64,000 nt of DNA, taken from positions 117,021 through 181,020 of the forward strand of contig NZ_AQVE01000007.1 in NCBI RefSeq assembly GCF_000371925.1, in the 5' to 3' direction. This stretch comes from Thiolinea disciformis DSM 14473 (GTDB taxonomy: Bacteria; Pseudomonadota; Gammaproteobacteria; Thiotrichales; Thiotrichaceae). Numbering within the stretch: the first letter of the stretch is position 1; each line of letters starts with the position of its first letter. The notes under the pieces were generated by a model. It was given only the letters and a program-made list of their open reading frames with translations, did no database searches and was not told where the DNA came from. A program made the translations under genes and the position numbers. Positions 47,896 to 56,669 of this stretch are shown here, piece after piece.

Positions 47896-48696
47896 ATGCT
47901 AACTCACCCGCAATTTGATCCTATTGCTATTTCGCTCGGCCCGTTAAAAGTCCATTGGTATGGTTTGATGTATGTGGTCGGATTTTTGGGCTTTCTGTTA
48001 ATCGGTAAACATCGTGCTAAAAAGGCGGGTAGTTTATTCACGCCTGATCAGGTCGATGACATGATGTTCTGGGGCGCTATTGGCGTTGTGCTGGGCGGTC
48101 GTGTTGGGTATATGTTGTTTTATAATCTACGTGGTTTTTTGTCAGATCCCATGTCGTTTTTTCAAGTCTGGGACGGTGGGATGAGTTTCCACGGTGGTTT
48201 AATGGGCGTGATTCTCGTCATGCTAGGATTAGCATTGAAATGGCGTACCAGTGTATTCAACATTGCTGATTTTGTCGCACCGTTGATCCCGATTGGCTTA
48301 GGTGCAGGACGGATAGGTAATTTCATTAATGCTGAATTGTGGGGGCGTCCTACTGATGTCGCATGGGGAATGATTTTCCCAGCGGTTGATAATTTGCCGC
48401 GCCATCCTTCTCAGCTCTATCAAGCCACTTTAGAAGGACCACTGTTATTCTTGATACTTTGGTTATTTACCCGTCAGCCTCGCCCTACAGGATCAGTCGC
48501 TGGATTATTTTTAGTTTGCTACGGTTTGTTCCGTTTCATATCGGAGTTTGCGCGCGAACCGGATGTTCAATTAGGCTATGTCGCATTTGACTGGATGACT
48601 CAGGGGCAATTATTAAGTGTGCCCATGATTTTATTTGGCTTAGGTGTCATGGCTTGGGCTTATCGTCAAGTGCCTGCTTCAAGTAAGCTTTCCTAA
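47896..48696 (+). CDS. lgt: prolipoprotein diacylglyceryl transferase
   Basis: Transfers diacylglycerol from phosphatidylglycerol to the lipobox cysteine. 266 residues and seven membrane helices, with the H-R-x-x-N-A/ GRIGNFINAELWGRPT signature and the FHGG segment. The ATG at 47896 fits the family start (MLTHPQFDPIAISLGP); the longer frame overlaps trpC. At least two likely substrates, the NlpC/P60 lipoprotein and MltB, are in this window. Confidence 0.95.
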   Translation: MLTHPQFDPIAISLGPLKVHWYGLMYVVGFLGFLLIGKHRAKKAGSLFTPDQVDDMMFWGAIGVVLGGRVGYMLFYNLRGFLSDPMSFFQVWDGGMSFHGGLMGVILVMLGLALKWRTSVFNIADFVAPLIPIGLGAGRIGNFINAELWGRPTDVAWGMIFPAVDNLPRHPSQLYQATLEGPLLFLILWLFTRQPRPTGSVAGLFLVCYGLFRFISEFAREPDVQLGYVAFDWMTQGQLLSVPMILFGLGVMAWAYRQVPASSKLS

Positions 48697-48790
48697 CGGG
48701 TTTCGGTATAAATCGTCGCTTGTGGTCGTAGTGGTAGAAGCGCAAAATTGTTGCATAGCAGCAATTATGACAACAAGCGAGGATACCTTT

Positions 48791-49048
48791 ATGACACCCG
48801 GATTTTTTAGCAAAGCTTTAAGTGCATTTGAATCGATTGGCTATGAGCGTGCGGCGCGTGAATTACTGAGAATGAGTGATGCGCAGTTGATTAGCTTAAA
48901 TTTATCACGCCAGAAATTATTGCAAGGTAAGGCTGGTATGCCTTGGACCTTGGATGAAATGGTGAACGTGCCCACTTGGCAAGCCAGCGCTCCAACCAAC
49001 ACGGCTGAAGCAGCTAATCAACATTATACTACGCCTAAAGCAGCTTAA
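48791..49048 (+). CDS. DUF1127-like small protein
   Basis: 85 residues from the ATG at 48791 (GAGGA about eight bases before it). The centre, YERAARELLRMSDAQLISLNLSR, follows the DUF1127 pattern; these proteins include small stress or RNA-metabolism regulators with arginine-rich helices, though this one is less basic. An imperfect inverted repeat at 48746-48766 lies upstream. Function unknown. Confidence 0.7.
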   Translation: MTPGFFSKALSAFESIGYERAARELLRMSDAQLISLNLSRQKLLQGKAGMPWTLDEMVNVPTWQASAPTNTAEAANQHYTTPKAA

Positions 49049-49069
49049 ATGATGCAAAAGCTATAATTT

Positions 49070-49089
49070 CCTGCATGTTTTCATGCAGG
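49070..49089. other. perfect 8-bp hairpin between convergent genes
   Basis: CCTGCATG and CATGCAGG around TTTT, between the DUF1127-like gene and the convergent DUF4166 gene. Neither side has a proper T-run, so it may be a weak terminator or an mRNA 3' stabiliser. Confidence 0.5.
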
Positions 49090-49090
49090 A

Positions 49091-49708
49091 CTAGCTGGTT
49101 AAGCGTTGTGCTTCCAAGACCTTAAACGTCCCCTTATAAGTAAAAACTTCGCCGAACCAAGGGTGTTTGATACGAAAGTCCATCTCAAACGACTGGTCGT
49201 CAATAGCGTTTTCTTCAATCGTACTATGTCCAAGAATCAGCCACTCGGGAATGGGCAGGCGCAATGAGCCGAGTTTTAGAATAAAGCTTTTGCCGCTGTA
49301 ATAGAGTTTACCATTCTCCACGTGCACCGCCATTTTCAAACCCATGATGGCATTAGTGTATTCGATGATTTCATTCGCGTTGTGATAAACCACCTGACTT
49401 TTAAATTGAACGCTGCGACCATTGGGAAATTGCAGGCTACGCTGCCATTGTTCTTTGCCTTCTACCAGTAAACGTTCGACATGGGTAGGAACCGCAGTGC
49501 CGCGTTGATTAATTAATGCACCCATTAAGCGCATAAAGCTTAAATAAGCTTGCATCCAGCTTGGGTAATTAATATCCAAGTGACCTTGTTCGAGGTGCGT
49601 ATAGCCCTCGGGATGTTTAGCATAATGACGTTTAAGTGCGCTAGGCAAGGTTTCCCATTGCGCCCCCAAGGCTTGTTGTATGGGGGTTTGTGTAGTGCTA
49701 TGACTCAT
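49091..49708 (-). CDS. DUF4166 domain protein
   Basis: 205 residues, soluble. The pattern LGAQWETLPSALKRHYAKH at the start, EQWQRSLQFPNGRSV in the middle and MDFRIKHPWFGEVFTYKG at the end fits DUF4166. Some DUF4166 domains are fused to oxidoreductases of the NAD-epimerase type; here the equivalent SDR is a separate gene two positions upstream in the operon. AGGATAG precedes the ATG. Confidence 0.8.
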   Translation of the reverse strand: MSHSTTQTPIQQALGAQWETLPSALKRHYAKHPEGYTHLEQGHLDINYPSWMQAYLSFMRLMGALINQRGTAVPTHVERLLVEGKEQWQRSLQFPNGRSVQFKSQVVYHNANEIIEYTNAIMGLKMAVHVENGKLYYSGKSFILKLGSLRLPIPEWLILGHSTIEENAIDDQSFEMDFRIKHPWFGEVFTYKGTFKVLEAQRLTS

Positions 49709-49713
49709 TCGAA

Positions 49714-50184
49714 CTATCCTAAGTTTGATTTAAACACCATTAAGAGTACGACTAAGAGCATGGCAATAAAGGCAGGTACACCCAGCCAAAACCAAATGCG
49801 CGCATAATGCCAGTATAAAGCGGGTAGGGCGCTTTGCTCTTGTATGGCTTGCTCAGAAAGTTGGCGCATCCGAATTTGTAGCCACACCACTGGCAGCCAA
49901 CAAAGACCCGCAATAGCATAAAAAGCTAAGCTCAACGCAATCCATGGAGTGCTGAGTGGCAAATGCAGGATATGTACCATCCAAAGGCCGCTTAAAGGTT
50001 GAAAAATGACCGTGGGTGTGGTGAAAATCCAGTCAGCCCATACCACATGGCGATTAGTGACTGCAATATGAGCAATATTACCGCTGCGATCGGCCATCCA
50101 TTTATAAAAAGCACTGCCCAGACCGGTGCCGAATAACAGTACCATGCTTAAAATATGCAGGTATTTCAAGCTTAAATACATCAT
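49714..50184 (-). CDS. DUF2269 membrane protein
   Basis: 156 residues with four membrane helices (about 5-25, 52-75, 81-103 and 130-152). The opening YLSLKYLHILSMVLLFGTG is characteristic of DUF2269. Its ATG overlaps the SDR stop. Unknown function; the link to DUF4166 and SDR suggests a membrane-associated redox or lipid process. Confidence 0.85.
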   Translation of the reverse strand: MMYLSLKYLHILSMVLLFGTGLGSAFYKWMADRSGNIAHIAVTNRHVVWADWIFTTPTVIFQPLSGLWMVHILHLPLSTPWIALSLAFYAIAGLCWLPVVWLQIRMRQLSEQAIQEQSALPALYWHYARIWFWLGVPAFIAMLLVVLLMVFKSNLG

Positions 50185-51011
50185 GGTGCTTGTTCCACAC
50201 TCAAAGGCATTCGCCCCAAAAACTCTGCCAAGGGCTCAACCGACGCAGCATTGCCATTCTGCAACATACGTAAATTATCGGGGTGCATCATCGGTACGAG
50301 ATAGCGCATTAGTTTTGCGCTGTTTAGGATGAGGCTAAAAGGTATAGGCAAGGTTAGCGCATTTTTCTTGCCATCACGCTGGCGCATCGTTTGAAGCCAA
50401 TCAATAAAGCTCAGCGGATAAGCCCCTACCACATCCAAGGTACGTTGTGCCGGTGTTGCACTCAGGGCCTGCATAACCGTTGCGACTACATCGCTGACAT
50501 GTACCGGCTGAATGCGTTGCTTGCCATCGCCCACTAGCGGAATAATGGGTAAGCTTGCCATGAGTTTAAACATCGCCGAGCTTTTGCCGCCTTCCCCGTA
50601 TACCAAAGAGGGACGCAGAATAAACCAATCTAAAGCTAAGCCACGTAAAACATCATCAGCAGCTTTCTTACTAAGCTGATAAGGCGCAAACGCCTTTGCG
50701 TCTGCCCCCAAGGCAGAAATTTGAATCACGCGTTTTACCCCTACTTTTGCACTTGCCTGAAATAAGGCCGCAGGGGCGCGATAATGCAGGTTCTCAAAAC
50801 TTTGACCAGCCGTTTCTGCGATGATGCCCACACTATTAATAACAGCATCAATCCCTCGTAAGTGTGGTAACCACGCGTCTGGGGTAAGCATGGTATTAAA
50901 ATCTATGCCTTGTGTGCGTGAAATAGGTTTGACTTGATGTCCTGCGGCTTGTAGTGCTTTTTTAATATGCCCACCAATAAATCCCGAAGCACCCGTGAGT
51001 AAAATATTCAT
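50181..51011 (-). CDS. NAD(P)-binding atypical SDR, NDUFA9-like
   Basis: 276 residues with an N-terminal LTGASGFIGGHI dinucleotide motif and a C-terminal extension ending in a helical segment. It lacks a clear YxxxK catalytic pair in the usual place, typical of atypical SDRs related to the complex I subunit NDUFA9. First gene of SDR-DUF2269-DUF4166. Confidence 0.85.
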   Translation of the reverse strand: MNILLTGASGFIGGHIKKALQAAGHQVKPISRTQGIDFNTMLTPDAWLPHLRGIDAVINSVGIIAETAGQSFENLHYRAPAALFQASAKVGVKRVIQISALGADAKAFAPYQLSKKAADDVLRGLALDWFILRPSLVYGEGGKSSAMFKLMASLPIIPLVGDGKQRIQPVHVSDVVATVMQALSATPAQRTLDVVGAYPLSFIDWLQTMRQRDGKKNALTLPIPFSLILNSAKLMRYLVPMMHPDNLRMLQNGNAASVEPLAEFLGRMPLSVEQAP

Positions 51012-51134
51012 GTGGCTATCTCCTTAAAATCTTGAGTGAATATTAAGGACTTTCTGGGGTTCTGACTTCCGGTTTGATCGAAGAGAACTAGAATAAGCTT
51101 ATGAAAAGATCAGTGGGAAGTAATTTTAGTCAGA

Positions 51135-52157
51135 CTAAGTCTGATTCGATGCGTTGAGCTTGCGATATTGGGCGGGAGTGGTGCCCGTAATTTCTCGAAA
51201 CGCCTCATAAAAATTCGATTGTGACGTAAAGCCCACACTCAAACCCACCGATAAGACTGAAGCACTCGGTTCAGCGATGAGCATAGCCTTGGCGGCTTCA
51301 ATCCGATATTCACGAACGAGGCGCGAGAAACCCTTACCTAAATGGACATTAATCAATTCAGAGGTTTGGTGGCTGGAGAGTTGAAGGTGTTGTGCTAGGT
51401 GATCAAGACCAAAGTCAGGGGATTGAAATACTTGTTGTTCCTTCATCACCTGATCTAAACGCTGTAAGGCGGCGTTATGATCCACATGATTTAAGGTGGA
51501 GTTAGCATAAGTAGCACGGGCTGCTTCTTCAACTTGGCTACTGAGTTGTGGTGCACGACTTAAGGCGAGATTGACCAGTACAAACGCAAATCCAATCGCA
51601 CTAGCATATAAACTGAAAAAAAGAGGTTCTGACAGCAAAGGTAGTGCTAAACCTAAGAGCATAACGCCTAAGGCTAGGGCAAAAACACCGCCTAAAATCA
51701 TTAATTCCCATTGGAATTGGCTGCGTTGGGCGCGTAAGGCATAAATGGTTTTAGCAAGCCACAATAGATAACCGGCTCCCACGGCAAAAGCTAATGGCAG
51801 TGCCCAAGCGTAAGGCATAAACGCAGCGCTTAGGATTGGTAAGATGTGTAAGCTTTGTCGCGGCGACAGTTGATGATTGGCTTGTAATAAAGGTCGGCTG
51901 AAAAAATAAAAAGCGGGTGCGACGGTGAAAAGCAACATCCGATAAGGCGCGCTGTGAATCCAGTCTCGCTCAGAGGCCAGATACGCAAAATGACTCAGTT
52001 GCAAACCCGCTAAGGCTATTAATAAAACCCAGCCTGCTAAAACAGTGGGTACTGGGTTGGTGTTATGAAGGCGAAATTCAGTTAAGCCCAGTACTACTGC
52101 ACTAAAAAGCGCATAGCCACAGAGCAATAAGGCAAGGGATGTCAGTAAAGTGGCCAT
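51135..52157 (-). CDS. AraC-family regulator with N-terminal membrane domain
   Basis: 340 residues. Residues 1-200 hold about seven hydrophobic helices; the C-terminal 100 residues form the AraC DNA-binding pair of helix-turn-helix units (VGFTSQSNFYEAFREITGTTPAQYRK). Such proteins are membrane-bound one-component sensors of unknown signal. It begins three bases after the GNAT gene and is likely cotranscribed; it may control the divergent or downstream SDR operon. Confidence 0.85.
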   Translation of the reverse strand: MATLLTSLALLLCGYALFSAVVLGLTEFRLHNTNPVPTVLAGWVLLIALAGLQLSHFAYLASERDWIHSAPYRMLLFTVAPAFYFFSRPLLQANHQLSPRQSLHILPILSAAFMPYAWALPLAFAVGAGYLLWLAKTIYALRAQRSQFQWELMILGGVFALALGVMLLGLALPLLSEPLFFSLYASAIGFAFVLVNLALSRAPQLSSQVEEAARATYANSTLNHVDHNAALQRLDQVMKEQQVFQSPDFGLDHLAQHLQLSSHQTSELINVHLGKGFSRLVREYRIEAAKAMLIAEPSASVLSVGLSVGFTSQSNFYEAFREITGTTPAQYRKLNASNQT

Positions 52158-52160
52158 AAA

Positions 52161-52703
52161 TTAGCCATCTTGTGGCTGTAGCGGCGTATTCAGGGTCAAT
52201 TGATAAAAGGCTACATCGAGCCAGTGCCCAAACTTAAAGCCGATTTGTGGAAAAAGTCCGACCTGTTGAAAGCCTAATTGTTGATGGAGCGCAATGCTAG
52301 CTTGATTCTGGCTATCAATAGCACCAATAAGTGCGTGATAGTTTTGCTGCTTAGCTTGCTCAACCAACGCTTTCAGTAAGGTTTTCCCATAGCCATTGCT
52401 GCGCTGATCAGCGCGAATATAAATAGAGTGTTCCACTGTATATTTATAGGCAGGCCAAGCGCGAAATGTGCCATAGCTTCCGAAGCCCAGTAATTGCTGG
52501 CTATCATCCACTAAGCCTAACACAGGGAAATTGCCCTGACGTTTGGCTTGAAACCAAGTATTCATGGCCTCCGGCGGGCGTGGGCGATAATCATAAAGCG
52601 CGGTCGATGTCACGATAGCGTCATTCAAGATGGCTACTATGGCGCTCGCATAAGTTGCTTCATCGCAAGTGACCAATTGAACAGATGAGAAATTTTTTTG
52701 CAT
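52161..52703 (-). CDS. GNAT N-acetyltransferase, phosphinothricin/methionine-sulfoximine type
   Basis: 180 residues. The N-terminal ILNDAIVTSTALYDYRPRPP, the hallmark of PAT/MnaT enzymes, is followed by the acetyl-CoA motif RSNGYGKTLLKAL and the C-terminal LHQQLGFQQVG. Members acetylate methionine sulfoximine/sulfone or phosphinothricin-like compounds. The ribosome site is poor. A structured element lies just upstream. Confidence 0.88.
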   Translation of the reverse strand: MQKNFSSVQLVTCDEATYASAIVAILNDAIVTSTALYDYRPRPPEAMNTWFQAKRQGNFPVLGLVDDSQQLLGFGSYGTFRAWPAYKYTVEHSIYIRADQRSNGYGKTLLKALVEQAKQQNYHALIGAIDSQNQASIALHQQLGFQQVGLFPQIGFKFGHWLDVAFYQLTLNTPLQPQDG

Positions 52704-52742
52704 GATTTTGTTCAGTTAAGCAACGCGTTTGAAAAAATTGAC

Positions 52743-52875
52743 TATACTTAATGCCGTAGGGCTTAGTGAGGATGGCCTTCCTCACAAAAAAAGCGAACTG
52801 GTTGGAGTGTGAGCCTATTACTGGTTTGGATAGGAATCCGAAAAACAGCGCAGAAGGTCATTCTCACTAAGCCCT
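52743..52875 (+). ncRNA. candidate structured small RNA with twin-loop motif (putative)
   Basis: A 20-base arm at 52758-52777 pairs with 52856-52875; 18 pairs are Watson-Crick and the other two are G-U on the plus strand but A-C on the minus strand, which favours a plus-strand RNA. A TATACT -10 box lies at 52743-52748, ten bases before the stem. Inside are two hairpins: CUCACA/UGUGAG (52781-52786 with 52808-52813) and CCUAU/AUAGG (52814-52818 with 52830-52834). Both loops carry ACUGGUU(U)GGA. No proper terminator T-run follows. It resembles no RNA family I know; a small inverted-repeat element (MITE) is the alternative. Confidence 0.5.
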
Positions 52876-52885
52876 CGTTTCAAAT

Positions 52886-53797
52886 TTAAGCTGTTGTTTT
52901 AGCTGAATTAAAACACTGCATCAAATCCTCAATCAAGCGTGCGACCTCCCCCGTCATCAGCGTAAATTCAATATCTTTACGTTCAGCCTGAGATTGGGGG
53001 TCTTGTTCCTCAAGTTGCTCATCGTAGATATCCAGAAACTTGACACGCTTAACATGTAGGGCATCCGTCAATACAAAGCTAATGCGCTTATCCCAAGTGA
53101 GCATCAGTTTGGAAACGAATTTGCCGCTGGCTAAGTTGGTCTTTACCTCATCACTGAGCAATTCGTGCTTTTTAAAGCTGGCAACGGATTGTGTTTCACC
53201 TTGGCTACGTAATTCGCATTCTTCACCCAATTCAAATGGCGCAGGCAAGACACCGCTACTCAGCCATTGCGTCATCACAAACGTCGGCGATTGTTGGGTA
53301 TCCGGCGTGATCACGGGAAAAGAGTCAATGGTTTTACGCAATAAGCTGGTTAAGCGCTCGGCTTGACTGGCTGAGCTGGTATTCAAGACGACCCAGCGTT
53401 TTTCCGTATCAATCCAAGCATCCAATTGGCGTGTACGTGTAAAGGCTTGTGGTAGTAGTTCAAATTCGATTTGTTCGCGTAAATCTTTCTTCTCACGACT
53501 GCCAAGTTTACGATTTTCGCGCGCTTCAATATCTTCAACGCGCTCTTCCAAGGTTTCGCGAATCACGGTAGAAGGCAGGATGCGTTCTTGATGTGCCATG
53601 GAGATTAGAATAAAACCACCGCTGCCATGAGCGAGATTTTCAGAATCTTTACCGAGTGGCGCTACCCAACCGCTTGCTTCGCGTTGTTCTTTCGTGCAGG
53701 GCGCAAAAGGCTTGGAGGATAAACGTTCGTGGAGAGTTTCCGCCGTTAACGGAAACTCTTGTTGTAATTGGTACAGATAGAGGTTTTTAAACCACAT
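52886..53797 (-). CDS. rdgC: recombination-associated protein RdgC
   Basis: 303-residue ring-forming DNA-binding protein that restrains RecA in E. coli. The opening MWFKNLYLYQLQQEFPLT and the GWVAPLG segment are characteristic; the acidic C-terminal half is normal. Single gene, flanked by short spacers. Confidence 0.95.
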   Translation of the reverse strand: MWFKNLYLYQLQQEFPLTAETLHERLSSKPFAPCTKEQREASGWVAPLGKDSENLAHGSGGFILISMAHQERILPSTVIRETLEERVEDIEARENRKLGSREKKDLREQIEFELLPQAFTRTRQLDAWIDTEKRWVVLNTSSASQAERLTSLLRKTIDSFPVITPDTQQSPTFVMTQWLSSGVLPAPFELGEECELRSQGETQSVASFKKHELLSDEVKTNLASGKFVSKLMLTWDKRISFVLTDALHVKRVKFLDIYDEQLEEQDPQSQAERKDIEFTLMTGEVARLIEDLMQCFNSAKTTA

Positions 53798-53850
53798 AGG
53801 GTCGGCTTCATATCGCTATTGGGAAGGCGATTATGAAGCAATCAGCTTGA

Positions 53851-55077
53851 TCAGACAAACGGAATGGTTTTGAACTGTGACCACGGGTTATTCACATTAA
53901 ACCAACGACTCGCCAAAGTACCATAGACTTGGCGGAAGTCAGTTGTCATATGCAAGTTGCCGTCCTTATCCAATTCATTGAGGTTCGGACGTTCACCATA
54001 CACACCGCCACGAACTTTTCCGCCCATCACAAGTTGTACGGAAGCTGCACCATGGTCAGTACCGCCACCTTTATTTTCCTGTACACGCCGCCCAAACTCA
54101 GAATAAGTCACTACTAGAACATCATCCCAACGGCCATTCGCCTGCATGGTGTTAGCGAAAGAATCCAAGGCAATAGCGAGTTCATTTAACAAATTATTCT
54201 GTTTATTGAGTTGGTTAGCGTGGGTATCAAAACCGCTATGTTCAACTTTATAAACCGCCGTATCCACGTCTGACAAAATCATTTGCGCAACAGATTCCAA
54301 ACGACGGCCTAAAACACCATTGGCAAAACCCGGAATAGGGCGAGGATTCCCCATCTTTTCTTTAATTTGCAAACCAGCCTCGTGCAGTTGATGCTGAATA
54401 TTGGTGATATGCGCTAATGCTGGGCTCGCATTTTTCAAAGGATTGGCATCTTTTACTAAGCTAATTTGATTGAGAAAGACCTGAGGGCTTTGCATAGCAA
54501 TGGTGTGGCAATCTTTGCCGGACATGGGGCCTAAACCCTCGCCGACAATAATGCCATGCAGGCCGGATTTGTATTGAGGCAGTACTTGGGCGAGCCAACC
54601 AATTTCAGATTCTACGAAAGCATCACTTGCGGTATCCCAAATATCGCTAGAGCGGAAATGCGATAAAATGGGATGCTCATAGCCGACCCCTTGAATCCAT
54701 GCCACATTACCCTGATTCCACCATTTAGATAGGTGTGACATATAAAGATTCAAGGCCATGCCACTGCCATCCAAAGATGCTAATTTATAAGCTTGTGCAG
54801 GTTGGCTTAATGTTGGGCGGAACTTTTGGTATTTTGCATAGTCTTTAAGAGGAACGAGTGTATTTAAACCATCATTTCCGCCACTTAACTTGATTAAAAC
54901 AATATTACGCCGCCGCACTGTTTTAGGCGCAGTTACGGCAGTTTCTTGAGTGTTGGTTGGACTGGGCGTTGAACTAGCGCTTATTGTTTTTTTCGAAGAA
55001 GCGGCCCATAAAGTGCTTGGCATTAATCCTGCGGCAGGCACGAGGCTAGCTAGTTTCAAAAAACCACGTCGATTCAT
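53851..55077 (-). CDS. DUF1501 protein with Tat signal
   Basis: 408 residues. A twin-arginine signal NRRGFLKLA followed by a hydrophobic stretch and AxA (LWA near residue 25) indicates folded export. DUF1501 proteins belong to the sulfatase/alkaline phosphatase-like superfamily; the conserved LSGGNDGLNTLVPL and VVTYSEFGRRVQENKGGGTDHG lines are present (named by key residues). Partner of the DUF1800 gene 77 bases upstream. Confidence 0.9.
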   Translation of the reverse strand: MNRRGFLKLASLVPAAGLMPSTLWAASSKKTISASSTPSPTNTQETAVTAPKTVRRRNIVLIKLSGGNDGLNTLVPLKDYAKYQKFRPTLSQPAQAYKLASLDGSGMALNLYMSHLSKWWNQGNVAWIQGVGYEHPILSHFRSSDIWDTASDAFVESEIGWLAQVLPQYKSGLHGIIVGEGLGPMSGKDCHTIAMQSPQVFLNQISLVKDANPLKNASPALAHITNIQHQLHEAGLQIKEKMGNPRPIPGFANGVLGRRLESVAQMILSDVDTAVYKVEHSGFDTHANQLNKQNNLLNELAIALDSFANTMQANGRWDDVLVVTYSEFGRRVQENKGGGTDHGAASVQLVMGGKVRGGVYGERPNLNELDKDGNLHMTTDFRQVYGTLASRWFNVNNPWSQFKTIPFV

Positions 55078-55154
55078 AGATTTCCCTCACATTGTCCTTA
55101 ATGTCCCATCAAAGTGGTGGGCGTTACACATAAAATTTTTATTATTATTTCGAC

Positions 55155-56453
55155 TCAAGCGACTTGAAATGCCGGATCAAGTAGCAAAGCATGAGCTAAG
55201 CGACGATTGCCGGGAATTTCAGGCGGCGGGTTAACGGGTGGAACGGCAACCAGCCAATCTATTAATTCACGCGAACTACTGACAGGGAAGCCAGCGTCTC
55301 CATCAGTTTTGCGATCCATGCTCCCTCTAGCAATCTTCGCCAAATAAGATGCGCGAACTAATAAGGTCTGAGTGCTGATCCAATGTTCCCCACCTGCCCA
55401 GCCTTTTACCGTGGGCGGATCGAACAATTGTTGGCCCAGTAAGCGACATAAATTAACCAACTCACCAGTACTTTCGCGTGGGTAATTACCCATGCGTGCT
55501 GTACCAATCAGAATGTCAATCGGAGATTTTACAATCGCACCACGATTGTGCTCATCCCAGAACTCAGGGCTATTCAATACCATCCTGAGTGCTTCTTTAA
55601 TATCATAATCAGCACGCCGGATTTGAGCGCCCCAAGCTTGCATTGTTTTTGAGCTAGGACGTGAGTTACTAACAAAAGCTTTCCAAAATTGCTCCGCTAA
55701 ACGTTCGGCGGTTTTGGGATGCTCTAAGAGGATATTAATAATATCGGCGCCATCGAAACTGCCAGTGCGACCTAAAAAGGTGACGGGGCGTTTGTCATGT
55801 TGGTCAGGGCGCACCACGAAATCACCGGTATGTGGATCAAGCCCCCAACCAGTAAAGGCGATAGCCGCTGCTTTGACATCCGCTTGGCTGTATTCTTTCG
55901 GGCCAATCGTAAAGAGTTCGAGTAATTCGCGTGCGAAATTCTCATTGGGTCGACCTTTGATATTTTCGTAGCCATCTAAATAAACCAACATGGCAGGATC
56001 ACGCGATACAGCATGTAACAAGGTCTTGAAATTCCCTAAGGCTTGTGTACGCAGCATTAGGTTCTGCTCTAGTAATAAACTAGGCTGCAGGGTTTTTTGA
56101 ATCGAGGAAGTGAAAAAGCCGTGCCAGAATAGGGTCATACGCTCAATGAACGGCGATTGTGTCGCCATCATTTGCTCTATCCACCATCCTTGTAAACGTT
56201 TTCCTTCTTCTTGGGCTATAACCCAAGCATCTTTGCGCCCTTGAGTACTATCATCGCGCATGGGCTCCAACTTGCTCCAAGGTGAAAAGCGCGGAGTAGG
56301 ACGAAGCGGCGAAGGGGATTGATTAATCACATGCTCTACAGCTTGTGCTTGAGCTAGCCCTTCAAGCTTTTTAATACTACTCCACTCAGCACCTAGTCCC
56401 GTACGGGACACAAGATGACGAGCCTCACGAAAAGTGAGTGCATTCATAGACAA
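55155..56453 (-). CDS. DUF1800 protein
   Basis: 432 residues, with family lines such as HLVSRTGLGA, MTLFWHGFF, NENFARELLELFTIG and VKGWAGGEHWI. A Sec signal is not evident. DUF1800/DUF1501 pairs are widespread, and their role is unknown, though extracellular polymer or surface modification has been suggested. An AT-rich 216-base spacer separates it from mltB and holds an imperfect hairpin at 56618-56640 without a T-tail. Confidence 0.9.
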   Translation of the reverse strand: MSMNALTFREARHLVSRTGLGAEWSSIKKLEGLAQAQAVEHVINQSPSPLRPTPRFSPWSKLEPMRDDSTQGRKDAWVIAQEEGKRLQGWWIEQMMATQSPFIERMTLFWHGFFTSSIQKTLQPSLLLEQNLMLRTQALGNFKTLLHAVSRDPAMLVYLDGYENIKGRPNENFARELLELFTIGPKEYSQADVKAAAIAFTGWGLDPHTGDFVVRPDQHDKRPVTFLGRTGSFDGADIINILLEHPKTAERLAEQFWKAFVSNSRPSSKTMQAWGAQIRRADYDIKEALRMVLNSPEFWDEHNRGAIVKSPIDILIGTARMGNYPRESTGELVNLCRLLGQQLFDPPTVKGWAGGEHWISTQTLLVRASYLAKIARGSMDRKTDGDAGFPVSSSRELIDWLVAVPPVNPPPEIPGNRRLAHALLLDPAFQVA

Positions 56454-56669
56454 ACCATCATCGTAGCTATCGTGGAAATTAGGCGTATAAAGAATAACAT
56501 TATTTTTTTATAACAATTTGTCTAAATTTTGTTCAATTGTTACAAAAATAACCGAAATTCCCCACAAATACGCCCCCCTCTGTACCAACTGCTTATTATT
56601 TATTCTTTTTTGTCAATAGGGTACGAAAAAATTCTACCCTAAACCTACTAAAATACAGCATTTTGCTGA

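Noticed and set aside
52758..52875. 4.5S (SRP) RNA or 6S RNA as identity of the structured element
   Set aside because: It lacks the GGAAGGAAGC-type SRP loop and the size and bubble of 6S RNA.
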